From JAJCYL01 sp963664285 (GTDB lineage: Bacteria; Bacteroidota; Bacteroidia; Cytophagales; Cyclobacteriaceae): a stretch of 64,000 nucleotides of DNA. The notes under the pieces are model-generated. The model was not told the DNA's origin and made no database searches. It was given only the letters and a program-made list of their open reading frames with translations. Below, piece by piece: positions 28,364 through 37,468 of this stretch (the first letter of the stretch is position 1; the number at the start of each line of letters is the position of its first letter). The stretch is taken from contig CAXXNX010000057.1 of assembly GCA_963664285.2 (NCBI GenBank), positions 8,154 to 72,153 on the forward strand, in the 5' to 3' direction. The position numbers and the translations under genes are program-made.

Positions 28364-28928
28364 CTAACTTACCCATCTCGATTCATCCCAATTTCCGAAC
28401 AGATGGTTCCCGGGACTCTCTGAGTTATCACTGGTCATAAATTCCCAAACGGCTGTTCTGAACTCTTCTAATGAGATCAATCCATCTTTATTTAAATCCA
28501 GTAGTTCAAAACTGGCCTTGGCATGTCTGAATTCTGCCCTGAATGAAGCCAATAATGACATGTATTCATAAGAATTAAGGTACTCGTCATTGTTATCGTC
28601 AAAATACCTGAACAAGATTTTGACGATACGGTCGAGGTGTTTATGACAACTGCCTGCCTGATCATTTATTAATTGACTTTCCGCAATTTCAAGAAATTGA
28701 TTAAGGGTGATTTCGTTAACCAGATCATTTGTGTTGGTCAGTATTTTCCAGCATTTTTCCATTGTTAGCATGATTTTTTGTGTATCAATGCCACCAAATG
28801 TTGCGATTTTAATGATCACCATGTTTTCGGCAATACCCATAAAGTCAGAGGATCTAATCACTCCATCGTGGTGTAATCCAATAATTCAAAGAAGTGGGAG
28901 AGCTTGCTTTTTGCAAATCAGTAAGCAT
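28364..28928 (-). pseudogene. EF-hand calcium-binding protein, two frameshifts near the N-terminus
   Basis: The open part (28364-28861) has two canonical EF-hand loops, DDNNDEYLNSYE and DLNKDGLISLEE. Upstream, MLTDLQK (ATG at 28928) and LSHFFELLDYT can be read in other frames and lead into DGVIRSSDF, a third EF-hand loop, if one base is restored at each of two places (near 28900 and 28870). The intact product would be about 188 residues, like calexcitin-type bacterial EF-hand proteins. It would bind calcium in the cytosol. With two indels it is most likely a pseudogene, unless translation begins within at MIRSSDF. Confidence 0.75.
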
Positions 28929-29117
28929 AATATAAGGGTTAATATTGGCATTATAAAGGTAGTTAAATAAGTGATTCTTAGAATTTACCTGATGTTACTT
29001 GATCCCACATAGTTCTGCAAGTCATCTGCTCTGCCCTTGGGCAAGGGAAGCTGCTGGACAAGCAGCCACCCACAAATCAAACATCGGACTCTAAAGGGAC
29101 AAAAATCCTAACCCTTA

Positions 29118-29669
29118 TTAAGTATCGAGTATCGCTTCTGCATCTAGCGTTATGTCCACAAGGTCACCTACTACCACTCCTTGGTTATCCAGAGGTGCAT
29201 CCCAACTTATGCCAAAATCATGACGATTAATAGTCGTTTTAACCAGAAATCCAGCCCGGGTTTTAGGACCTTTGTCTTCACCATCCTCCCACCAAGGTGT
29301 TGGCCATTGTCCAAGGTAGGTAACCTCCAGTATTACTTTTTTGGTAATACCACGAATGGTCAGATCTCCGGTGAGCTGGTAGTCGTGATCACCAATAACT
29401 TTTAGTTCGGAGCCGGTGAAAGTGATGCTGGGATACTGTACCACGGCCAAAAAATCGTCAGCGCGTAGGTGATTATCGCGTTCGGTGTCCCCTGACCAAA
29501 TTTCTTTCGCATCGATGGTCACCTCAACTAGAATATTACTCGGATTCTTTGGGTCAAACTCAAGTACGCCTTGGATGTTCTTGAAGTGGCCACGAATGTT
29601 AGTTACCATCATGTGCCTCACACTAAATTCTGCCGCGGTATGCCCCGGCTCAAAAGTCCATTTTGTCAT
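29118..29669 (-). CDS. YceI-family lipid-binding protein
   Basis: 183 residues covering the whole YceI beta-barrel: WTFEPGHTAAEFSVRHMMVT, NIRGHFKNIQGVLEFDP, RDNHLRADDFLAVVQYPSIT, GDLTIRGITKKVILEVTYLG and GISWDAPLDNQGVVVGDLVD. The family binds isoprenoid or amide-type lipids. There is no signal peptide here, so a cytosolic form is likely. The IS1595 element begins 16 bp upstream of its start codon and may have displaced its promoter. Frame intact. Confidence 0.93.
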   Translation of the reverse strand: MTKWTFEPGHTAAEFSVRHMMVTNIRGHFKNIQGVLEFDPKNPSNILVEVTIDAKEIWSGDTERDNHLRADDFLAVVQYPSITFTGSELKVIGDHDYQLTGDLTIRGITKKVILEVTYLGQWPTPWWEDGEDKGPKTRAGFLVKTTINRHDFGISWDAPLDNQGVVVGDLVDITLDAEAILDT

Positions 29670-29729
29670 ACTGATTAGTATTTATGGCTAAGTTCTAAAT
29701 AACACAGCAATTATTATTATCTTCGCTAT

Positions 29730-30795
29730 ATGATATCAAGTCAAGAGATCAAAAATTTATTTGCACAATTGCCGATAAGTTCCCAAACCGAATTGTTGGA
29801 TGAGTTGCTCCAGGAGCAGGAATTACAAGGCAAAGTATTGATTGCCGCTCAACAACAAATAGCAGAGAAAAGAAAGAAGAAACCCTGTCCAAATTGCACA
29901 AGCGAGAAGGTATATAAGAGGGGCAGACAAAAAGGTGTGCAGATGTATCAGTGCAATGAATGTAAAAGATGGTACAGTGAAACAACAGGGACACCTTTGT
30001 ATGACATCAAGCTTAAATCAAAATGGCAATCTTATCTGCGCTGCATGGAGCAGGGCATGCCGATAAAAAAGATAGCAAAACAAATCGGAATAAGCATCCA
30101 GACAAGCTTCGACTGGCGGCATAAGATATTGAGTTCACTAAATGAGTTTGTTCCCGAACAGTTATCCTCGGAAGTAGAATGTGATGAATTGGAACTGGCA
30201 CTTAACAACAAGGGCAGTCGAAATTTAGATAGGGCAGCAAGAAAGAGGGGAAACGATTTCATACGAAATATGGGAAAGGAAGAGGTCACAGTTGTACCAG
30301 GTAGTAACAGCGGTTGAACGCAAGGGGGAGAAGTACCTTAAAGCTGTTGCATCAAAACGGCTGAGCAAAGAAGAAATTTCAAAGGCATTGGATGGGAAGT
30401 TGGCCTACGGTGCAACCTTGATTACAGATAAGCACCCTTCTTATAAGGCTTTTGCCAAAGACAACGATAAAAAAGATAGCAAAACCGGAATAAGCATCCA
30501 TAAAGCACAAAGCGCTATTGGCCAAAGATCATGTGGATAGAGATGATAAAACAATCCATCTGCAAAAAGTAAACAATGTTCACACTCAACTTAGGACATT
30601 CTTACGCCCATTCAAAGATCAAATGGTGTCAGTTCCAAATATTTGCAAAACTACCTGAATTGGTATGCTTATGCTGACCGAATAAGAGAGAGTAAAACAA
30701 CTTTGAAACAATGGTTTCTGACTATGCTATTAACAGATCAAGCCTATCATCTGTATGAGCTATTTAAACAAAATGCTGTTATAATTAGAACTTAG
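29730..30795 (+). pseudogene. IS1595-family transposase, multiple lesions
   Basis: The N-terminal part is intact: zinc-finger-type CPNC...CNECKRWYSETTGTPL and HTH-like MPIKKIAKQIGISIQTSFDW, then VECDELELAL. An extra C near 30298 shifts into MYQVVTAVERKGEKYLKAVA. Near 30465-30500 an about 35-bp insert copies 30061-30101 of the same gene (CGATAAAAAAGATAGCAAAA ... CGGAATAAGCATCCA). A further insertion occurs near 30618-30624. Corrected, the C-terminus reads NYLNWYAYADRIRESKTTLK then QWFLTMLLTDQAYHLYEL. Non-functional. Confidence 0.88.
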
Positions 30796-30894
30796 CTCTT
30801 TGAAACAATGGTTTCTGACTATGCTATTAACGGATCAAGCCTATCATCTGTATGAGCTATTTAAACAAAATGCTGTTATAATTAGAACTTAGCT
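30701..30894. repeat. 97-bp tandem duplication at the IS1595 right end
   Basis: 30701-30797 and 30798-30894 are identical except for one base (ACAGATC/ACGGATC). Each unit contains the last transposase codons and the complete right terminal repeat. Confidence 0.95.
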
Positions 30895-30902
30895 GTATTT
30901 AT

Positions 30903-31600
30903 TAAGTAATCATAGCCACTTTGATCCTCGTAAATGATCCTATATTAAATATAAATATACTATACAGTAAAAGCAACAAGCCTAATCCTGGAACGAGGTT
31001 CTACCAGTGCTTTGAGCATTATACGTACATATAAGTGGTAACTTGTTATAGATGTTAAATACATAATTATACATGCCATTTCAAAAAGGTAATAGCGGAA
31101 GACCAAAAGGGAGTTTTTTCGGTCTAAGATGTCGAGGGTTATGGGAGTTGTTGACAATGAAATGATAATAGGGGTAAGGCATGTCGAGTCAGTTAAAGGC
31201 TGAGGATGCTTCAGGGTAAGCACCTGCTGTAAAGTTGACGTCTGATATCTTTTTACCCTTTTATCAATCAGGAATTCTCAATCTTCCTTCCCTCTCTTTT
31301 AAAAATACAGTTTTTAAGACGTTTCTCCACTTAAAATTGGCGCTAAACTAAACCATCACAAGTAATAATAATAAAAGGATTCTCAAACTGGTGAGCTTTG
31401 CAATTGCGAGGAGCACATTACATGTCACTCTCGAAATAGGCCTTCAATAACAAGTATCCTTGAATCTCCTAATTTGGTCAAATGATCATCATGTGCATTG
31501 ATAATACCCTGAACTAATAACTACCAGTATTTTTACTTATAATAATATTAATTCGTTAACTTTAATATAGTTAAGATAATAATTCTAACTTTTACCAGCT
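30903..31600. other. Intergenic stretch with dispersed repeat
   Basis: No gene supported. 31124-31250 is repeated at 32023-32150 (see repeat entry). The rest is AT-rich with many stops in all frames. Confidence 0.5.
31124..31250. repeat. Dispersed intergenic repeat B, unit 1
   Basis: Begins CTAAGATGTCGAGGGTTATG and ends at GATATCT; about 80% or more identical to 32023-32150 over its first 75 bp. Both units keep a 24-codon frame from ATG (MSRVMGVVDNEMIIGVRHVE here) closed by TGA, but no known product matches. Confidence 0.75.
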
Positions 31601-31690
31601 ATGTTAATTATCCTCCTTACCATTTTAGTTGTTGTTCTTGGGTTACTGTACGTAGTCGATACAGTGAATGAAAAGAAGAAGTGGTTTTAG
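31601..31690 (+). CDS. Possible 29-residue single-helix membrane protein
   Basis: ATG at 31601 opens MLIILLTILVVVLGLLYVVD then TVNEKKKWF and TAG: one strong membrane helix and a short basic cytosolic tail, the shape of bacterial small membrane proteins. It stands alone in a 1.4-kb intergenic region. No homologue is known to me; the coding claim rests on the hydrophobic helix and clean start and stop. Confidence 0.4.
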   Translation: MLIILLTILVVVLGLLYVVDTVNEKKKWF

Positions 31691-32022
31691 GCTTCTGATC
31701 GTCAATTTATGCATATGTACAGGAGTACGAAATTTGGTAATAATTGATCATAGGTCAAATCATCTGATCTTAGTATCTCCTCTTATTTCAAATTTGCTTT
31801 TAACATGTCCGATCCATGGAAGAGCACCAATGAGACTCCCCTTATAACAAGACCATCCTTGATTTTGATCGATTGAATAATGCCTCATTTACCTACCCAT
31901 CCAACCCATATTTTCAACGATCTCTTAGTTAGTAGTGTTCTAAGAATGAGCTTTTGGATGGCGATAAACAGGATCGGTATAAGGCAGCTGAATTGTTGCT
32001 AAAGACCCTTGATTTTTTAAAC

Positions 32023-32150
32023 CTAAGATGTCGAGGGTTATGGGAGTTGTTGATAATGAAATGATAATAGAGGTAAGACACATCGAGTCAGTTAAACGTT
32101 GAGAATGCTTCAGAGTGACGCCTTAGTAGCTCAAATTACCTCAGATATCT
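32023..32150. repeat. Dispersed intergenic repeat B, unit 2
   Basis: Diverged copy of 31124-31250. The 24-codon frame is kept (MSRVMGVVDNEMIIEVRHIE), with four of seven base differences at third codon positions, which is suggestive but far from proof of coding. Confidence 0.75.
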
Positions 32151-32170
32151 TGATAGAATTTTGTTGTTAA

Positions 32171-32252
32171 CCCTAATCGTTTTTAGGGGAATGCTGTAGG
32201 AGGGTTTGGTGGAGGGATGAGGAAAGGTTTTAAAGTGGTGGTGCGACTTTCT
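32171..32252. repeat. Dispersed intergenic repeat C, unit 1
   Basis: CCCTAATCGTTTTT ... GGAAAGGTTTTAAAG ... GGTGGTGCGACTTTCT, recurring at 35780-35860. It lies next to repeat B here, but unit 2 is alone with repeat A. Confidence 0.7.
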
Positions 32253-32358
32253 ACCACTGTATACTGTATGCTGAAACATTTCTGATGTTGGGCAGCGTAA
32301 GCATGGACTTTCCTTAGAAGATCAGGGAGATTCCTTTTTAGAAACGCCGCTCTATAAT

Positions 32359-32715
32359 TTAAATCACTTCATCGTGCATAAATGCTTTTTTACCGAGCAG
32401 CACCTCTTCAGTCTCTTCGTGATCAGGGTCAGGTATACAGCAATCTACGGGACAAACAGCTGCGCATTGAGGCTCTTCATGGAAACCATTACACTCAGTG
32501 CACTTATTAGTAACTATATAATAGAATTCGTCAGAAACAGGAGTTTGACTTTCATTCGCATCTGCGGAAGATCCATCTAATAATTGGACGTCACCTTTAA
32601 GTTCAGTACCACCTCCCCATGTCCATTCTACACCACCTTCATATATTGCCGTGTTAGGGCATTCCGGCTCACAAGCACCACAATTGATGCATTCGTCTGT
32701 GATCATTATTGCCAT
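32359..32715 (-). CDS. 4Fe-4S dicluster ferredoxin
   Basis: 118 residues, acidic. First cluster motif CINCGACEPECP near the N-terminus; second motif CTECNGFHEEPQC with AAVCPVDCCIPD near the C-terminus; a 45-residue acidic insertion lies between them. This is the Bacteroidota YfhL-like bacterial ferredoxin layout, a small cytosolic electron carrier. It is monocistronic in a region otherwise full of repeats. Frame intact; the partner oxidoreductase is unknown. Confidence 0.93.
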   Translation of the reverse strand: MAIMITDECINCGACEPECPNTAIYEGGVEWTWGGGTELKGDVQLLDGSSADANESQTPVSDEFYYIVTNKCTECNGFHEEPQCAAVCPVDCCIPDPDHEETEEVLLGKKAFMHDEVI

Positions 32716-32857
32716 ATTCTATCTGTTTATACTCTGTATACGGCCATAATAAACCGCAGGTTACCAGGGAGATTTTCGATTTTATCCCGCAATCTTTTTA
32801 ACCTTATAGTGAGTAGTGCCAAAACACGGTGGAGGCATTATGTAAGTTAGGTGTTCA

Positions 32858-33166
32858 GTGAACGGAAGAAAGTGGCGTGACAGCTTCTATTTATCTGAAA
32901 TGAGTATGTTTGAATGTCACTTTTCTGCTGTCTACAGAATACAGACCTCCAATCATACTGTAAGCAGCTATAAAAGTGATCGTAATGAGATAGAAACCGT
33001 ATTAACCAATTTGTTAATTGGAAGAACCAGGGCCATGTTGTTCAGCACCATTGAGAATTTGCTGAAAAATAAGTATGGCGATAAAATACCGGTAATCTAT
33101 GGAATGCCCATTGTAAATATGGATGTCAAACATTCTAAGAAATTTAAAAAAGTGATTAGCGTTTAA
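32858..33166 (+). CDS. Hypothetical protein (102 aa), coding status uncertain
   Basis: The frame gives MNGRKWRDSFYLSEMSMFEC with a more plausible start at MSMFECHF (32900), then SDRNEIETVLTNLLIGRTRA, MLFSTIENLLKNKYGDKIPV and a basic tail. The mixed helix/strand pattern looks protein-like but no family is recognised. It lies 140 bp upstream of the antiporter gene in the same direction. Confidence 0.45.
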   Translation: MNGRKWRDSFYLSEMSMFECHFSAVYRIQTSNHTVSSYKSDRNEIETVLTNLLIGRTRAMLFSTIENLLKNKYGDKIPVIYGMPIVNMDVKHSKKFKKVISV

Positions 33167-33308
33167 GCGCTAAGCCAATCAGCATATGCCATGAGGTATG
33201 TAAATAGGGGCATTTTGAATTTAAGTTGTGAATAGTGAAATTTTTAAAAATTATAGCAGAGACTTGATTATTTCTGCTCATGTTTATTGATTAAAATTGA
33301 ATGTTAAA

Positions 33309-34243
33309 ATGGAAACTCTTGATATAATAGTACTATTTATATTACTCTCGTCCATATTCATATTTATTAATGTAAACCATCTAAAACTCCCATCGCCTGT
33401 GGGATTAATAATTTTATCACTCGCCCTTTCTTTAGGGTTACTTATTTATAGCATAATTGAACCGGAATTTAAGGAAGATGTACTTCTTGTAATGAATGGA
33501 GTAGAATATGAAAGCGTTCTTTTTGAAATTGTATTGAGTTTTATGCTTTTTGCAGGGGCTATCAATGTTGACTTCAATAAATTGGGCCATTCAAAAGCAC
33601 CAACCATTATTCTGGCTCTGATTGGGGTAATTATATCGATTGTCTTAATTGGATATTCCATTCAATATATTTTACTTTGGTTAGGTGTAGAACTATACAT
33701 TCTCCATTGTTTTGTATTTGGAGCTTTGATATCACCTACCGATCCGATAGCAGTGATTTCTACTATACGGAAGTATAAATTGTCAGAGAATTTAGCGGAG
33801 AAAATTGAAGGAGAATCTTTATTAAATAATGGTGTTTGTTGTGTTGGCTGTATTACTCCATCGTTTGGCATTGGCGAATGAAACAGAATCCTTATCTATC
33901 ATAGATTATTTTTCAGTATCGACTATTTTTATCTTAGGAGGGGCTTTAATTGGAATTGTACTGGGATTGGTTGGTCACAAATCTCTATTGATTATAGATA
34001 ATGACGATGTGGAAGTAGAAATTTTGGTGACTATCGCCTTAGTTATGGTTGCAACTCAAGTTGCAAATTTCTTTGATGTATCTGCTGTTCAAGCCATTGT
34101 ATTAATGGGTTTAATTATTGCAAATAAAGGAAGAAAAGAAAATAGCGAAAGTGTTGCTGGAGATTATGTGTTCAGATTTTGGCGCTTGATAGAGGAGTCA
34201 TTTAATGTTGTGCTTTTTGTTTTCATTGGATTAGTAATGATTG
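33309..34243 (+). pseudogene. Na+/H+ antiporter (CPA1 type), 5' part, frameshifted
   Basis: Start METLDIIVLFILLSSIFIFI (33309; an ATG four codons earlier is possible). Membrane helices carry the CPA1 motifs FGALISPTDPIAVIST and EGESLLNNG; the usual Asp of SLLND is Asn. A missing T near 33834 breaks the frame; restoring it gives NNGVFVVLAVLLHRLAL and the frame continues through VLGLVGHKSLLI to FVFIGLVMIV, where IS30 copy 2 inserts. The antiporter would exchange cytosolic Na+ for H+. It is inactivated twice, by a frameshift and by an IS. Confidence 0.85.
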
Positions 34244-34250
34244 TGTAAGT

Positions 34251-35255
34251 TCAAGTAATAAGTGCAATTTTCCTTTGTAGCACTTGCTTTGCGTTTAGGT
34301 AATTAAATTTTCTAACAGGGCGTTCATTGATTTTGTTTTCAACAACTTTGATTTGCTCCTCTGTAACAAATCTAATATCTGTTTTCTTAGGATAAAACCT
34401 TCTGATTACCCCAATCCTATTTTCAACTGTCCCTTTATCCTGACTAGTATAGGGACGAGTGAAATAGGCATCCACATCAAGGGATTGAGCAATCAACTCA
34501 TGTTTAGAAAATGCCATATCATTATCAAAAGTGAGTGTTTCCAGTTTGTGTTTATCCTGAGAGAGTTCCTCCACAATAGCTTCGGCCATTTGATCGGCAT
34601 TTTTACTGTGCATCTTTCTGATTCTGGTAAAAAGACTTGCTCGGTCTGTCATCACCAACAAAGAGCCTTTGTGGTTTTTACCCATCATTAAATCGACTTC
34701 TATATCTCCCAATCGTTCCCTTTTGTTAATGATCTGGGGTCGCTGTTCAATTGATACCCTATTCGGGATAATACCTCTACGATCTTTTCTGTTTCCTCGT
34801 TTGCGCCTTCGTTTGCCATGTTTTAGATATGTGTATAGTTGTTTGTATTCTTGGTTCTCCTGGCGGTTGGTGTGCTTACATTCCCATATCCATTGGTAAA
34901 TCCATTCATGGCTAAGTGGACATTCTCTCGTTTTCTTTCCCTGATGGCTGATCAATTCAGGACTCCATCTATCTTCTTGGAGCCGGTTAACTATCCAGTC
35001 TTTCATGGGTTTGGTGAAAATCACTCTTTTTGGCTTTTCTTGATGACGAAGATTGGTCCTCCTTTGTGCATTTGCTGTTCGATAGACACCAGCTCCCCTA
35101 CCTCTTGAACCCACATTTCGCTTAAGCTCACGTGAGATCGTAGACGGGTGAAAATGAACGATACAGGCAATCTCCTTTTGAGTAGCTCCTGTTTTCAATA
35201 ATGCTTCAATTTGATACCTTTGATCAATACTGAGATGTGTGTAGTTTTTTGACAT
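34251..35255 (-). CDS. IS30-family transposase (copy 2)
   Basis: 334 residues, identical to copy 1 in protein sequence, with intact HTH and DDE residues. The start is chosen as in copy 1. Confidence 0.96.
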   Translation of the reverse strand: MSKNYTHLSIDQRYQIEALLKTGATQKEIACIVHFHPSTISRELKRNVGSRGRGAGVYRTANAQRRTNLRHQEKPKRVIFTKPMKDWIVNRLQEDRWSPELISHQGKKTRECPLSHEWIYQWIWECKHTNRQENQEYKQLYTYLKHGKRRRKRGNRKDRRGIIPNRVSIEQRPQIINKRERLGDIEVDLMMGKNHKGSLLVMTDRASLFTRIRKMHSKNADQMAEAIVEELSQDKHKLETLTFDNDMAFSKHELIAQSLDVDAYFTRPYTSQDKGTVENRIGVIRRFYPKKTDIRFVTEEQIKVVENKINERPVRKFNYLNAKQVLQRKIALIT

Positions 35256-35283
35256 TTTGCAATCCAAAGATTGCACTGCTCAG

Positions 35284-35333
35284 GCAATTGAAGGATGAAA
35301 AAGCCCTTAAAAGCTTTTTCATCCTTCAATTGC
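35284..35333 (-). promoter_or_regulatory. Perfect 21-bp hairpin in the IS30 copy 2 leader
   Basis: 35284-35304 and 35313-35333 are perfectly complementary (arm GCAATTGAAGGATGAAAAAGC, loop CCTTAAAA). In copies 1 and 3 the outer arm reads GCTTTTGAAGG and pairs over only 16 bp, so one arm was corrected to match the other in this copy. Confidence 0.6.
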
Positions 35334-35353
35334 ACTTATTAGTTGATCTCAGC

Positions 35354-35685
35354 TTGTACTTGAATTAAGATTTGAAATATTATCAGCAGGTTTTTTTGCT
35401 ATAATTGTGGTAATTGTTTCAAGATGGTTAAGTATTATATTACCTATAAAGGCATCCAGCTTGAGAAAGTCATATGATTCTAAAACAATAAATGTCTTGG
35501 CATGGGGTGGTTTAAGGAGTGGATTATCTGTAGCACTTTCATTATCTCTTCCAGACTTTGATGGTAAGGCAATAATCATAACCTTAACTTATATTGTAGT
35601 AATATGCTCCGTTCTATTTCAAGGTCTGACAATTTCCAGACTTCTCAGAAGTTCTTTTAAAAAAGAATTTTATATCAATAGTTAA
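35354..35685 (+). pseudogene. Na+/H+ antiporter, 3' part
   Basis: Continues the antiporter after the IS30: LELRFEILSAGFFAIIVVIV, SRWLSIILPIKASSL, then the conserved late-helix motif WGGLRSGLSVALSLSLP and a final helix ending FKKEFYINS. Frame open to a normal-looking stop. Together with 33309-34243 it makes one about 420-residue antiporter. Confidence 0.85.
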
Positions 35686-36111
35686 ATGCTTGCATAAGTT
35701 CGAAAACATCGAGGAGCCTCAAGTTAAGCACTTAGTTGAAGAAACGACCTCTTCTACCTTTTCAAACTTTTAGCCGGCACCCTAATCGTTTTTTGGTACA
35801 CCCTGATAAGGATTGATGGAGGGGTAAGGAAAGGTTTTAAAGGGGTGGTGCGACTTTCTCTATGGTTATACTATTTACCGTCGGTTTCAATGTAAATGGC
35901 TTGACACTCCAAATACCCTCTATTTCATAGAACAGTACTACCCATTTCAACGATCTCTTGGTTAGTGATTAAATGCTCCAGGATAAGCATTTACTAAAAG
36001 AAATAAGGTGTAACTGTTTCAAATGATGGTGATATCTTGATTTCCTATGTTGGGAATTAAAACAATGTGACTTCTTTCTCATAAATTGTGTAAGATAAAA
36101 AAATATGAGTC
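35686..36111. other. Intergenic stretch with dispersed repeats
   Basis: No gene supported. Holds repeat C unit 2 (35780-35860) and repeat A (35908-35960, CCCTCTATTTCATAGAACAG), followed by a weak match to the later part of repeat B (ATGCTCCAGGATAAGC). Confidence 0.5.
35780..35860. repeat. Dispersed intergenic repeat C, unit 2
   Basis: Diverged copy of 32171-32252, sharing CCCTAATCGTTTTTTGG, GGAAAGGTTTTAAAGG and GGTGGTGCGACTTTCTC. Confidence 0.7.
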
Positions 36112-37120
36112 ATGACCCGCTTGAATTTAATTGCAGTGACCATACTCATTGCATGCAGCAATCCTGATCGAAACAATTTCGAAAACAATCCAGTCTTACC
36201 TTCCGGATCCGGAGATTTGTAAACCAGATGGAATGGGATTTAGTTGATTCCATTGACATTGAGCAGATTAACAGCGATTTAAAACCGGAAATGCTGACTA
36301 TGGATCTGGGTATATATTTTCCATCTAATCTTGATACAGCATTTAGAAAAGTCACCATGTCTCAAATAATGGTGAGTTTTCTGTCAGCCAAGGAAATATA
36401 TGCCGTAGCAGATGTTCAACTCAATTTATTATGGGTTAAGAGCAGAGAAGTTGATCCCCGCTTTTTTTCCCTCCAAGCCAATGAATTACCGGAAGTTCCG
36501 AGTACCGAATACGTCAACACATATCAGCATTTTCTCCGCCACCCCTATATACCAACCGAAAAAGTCAAACAGGCTTTTGGATCGATTATTGAACCAGACG
36601 AGAACAATTACCGGACATTTTACCTAATCGTACTTCAGGAGGTTTTTTTACCATATTTAGATGTATCCGAGGGTCGTAATTGGATGATTAAATCCGTTCG
36701 AACCGCTGGATTATCGTTTCCGCCATATTCATACTCTGGAACCCTCCCGGTTCCGTTTAGAGGAGTTTTACTATTACCAATTTAGAACGACCAGATAGAC
36801 TAAAGTGGATTATTGGCCACGAAATTGGCCATAAGGTGATCAACGTTGGCCACGAATACCGGGAAATAGACCCACAGAATGAGGTATATGGCGAAGGCGG
36901 TTTAATGGTGTATGGCGATGGCATGGAAATTCCATCAGGGGCAGATGGAAGGTGGCATTTGGAACGCCTGCATCTATCTCCGTTTTTGTATCGACTAAAG
37001 GAAGATGGCACAAAAATGTGGAACCCTGATTACCAAGAAGGCGGCCACTATTATGACCCCATTTACGGCGAGAATGTAGTTGTTTTCAAGGGTAAGGCAG
37101 TTATCCCGGAAGATTGGTAG
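36112..37120 (+). pseudogene. Metallopeptidase-like lipoprotein, two frameshifts
   Basis: ATG at 36112 gives a lipoprotein leader (MTRLNLIAVTILIACSNPDR, lipobox IAC) that stops after SGSGDL. A second frame (36228-36785) covers an about 180-residue middle domain (IYFPSNLDTAFRKV ... LIVLQEVFLPYLDVSEGRNW). A third frame, entered near 36760, reads NLERPDRLKWIIGHEIGHKV then INVGHEYREIDPQNEVYGEG and runs to 37120. HEIGH is the HExxH zinc motif, with a further His seven residues on. The order leader, middle, zinc domain suggests a single about 330-residue secreted metallopeptidase-like protein. Family not identified. Confidence 0.6.
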
Positions 37121-37201
37121 GATGGTGACTATTAAAACCTTATCTTTCTAAGATTACTTTGAAACTGTAACCATGACTACTCTGGAAGAAAAACAACGTA
37201 A

Positions 37202-37228
37202 GAACCTGTGACCTTCGGGCTATGAGCC
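37202..37228 (-). other. Degenerate tRNA-Met 3'-half scar
   Basis: The reverse complement reads GGCTCATAGCCCGAAGGTC then ACAGGTTC, the anticodon (CAT) to T-arm part of a tRNA-Met, matching 57360-57402 with substitutions. It also sits about 140 bp before the tRNA-Thr scar, as it does at the other end of the island. Confidence 0.6.
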
Positions 37229-37344
37229 TATTGAATTCAAAAGAGGTTTCCGAAATCAATCCATATCAACCCATAAAAAGCACGGCAATAGTACGGCATG
37301 AGGCAATAAAAAGGTAGCTACTACGTAACTACCTGATTATCAAG

Positions 37345-37392
37345 AGCCTCCTGGAGGGATCGAACCCGCGACCTACTGATTACAAGTCAGTT
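37345..37392 (-). other. attL-like scar: 3' half of tRNA-Thr
   Basis: 48 bp identical except for one base to 57524-57571, the 3' half (discriminator to anticodon) of the intact tRNA-Thr. The 5' half is absent and replaced by unrelated sequence. A tyrosine recombinase gene starts within 80-135 bp. This is the usual left junction of an element integrated in a tRNA gene. Confidence 0.85.
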
Positions 37393-37468
37393 TTTTATAC
37401 TATTTTGATAGTTATGCTTATTGCTTAAAAGTGCCATTAATTGCATTTAAATGAACTTTTAGTGATCT

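Larger units (their letters stand above)
29686..30894 (+). mobile_element. IS1595-family element (defective, right end duplicated)
   Basis: Ends GGCTAAGTTCTAA at the left and AGCTAAGTTCTAA (reverse complement) at the right, flanked by an exact 8-bp duplication GTATTTAT (29678-29685 and 30895-30902), the duplication length expected for IS1595. The last 97 bp are present twice in tandem. It lies between the YceI start and the intergenic repeat region. Confidence 0.9.
31691..32358. other. Intergenic stretch with dispersed repeats
   Basis: No gene supported. Holds repeat A (31903-31931), repeat B unit 2 (32023-32150) and repeat C unit 1 (32171-32252). 31726-31753 (acgaaatttggtaat ... ggtcaaat) also resembles 57117-57156 near the island end. 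Confidence 0.5.
34244..35353 (-). mobile_element. IS30-family element, copy 2 (1110 bp)
   Basis: Same ends as copy 1, flanked by TTG at 34241-34243 and 35354-35356. Removing it and one TTG rejoins the antiporter as VMIVLELRFEILSAGFF. Confidence 0.96.

Noticed and set aside
30701..30894. Separate mobile element in tandem
   Set aside because: The 97-bp units are only the 3' end of the IS1595 element duplicated.
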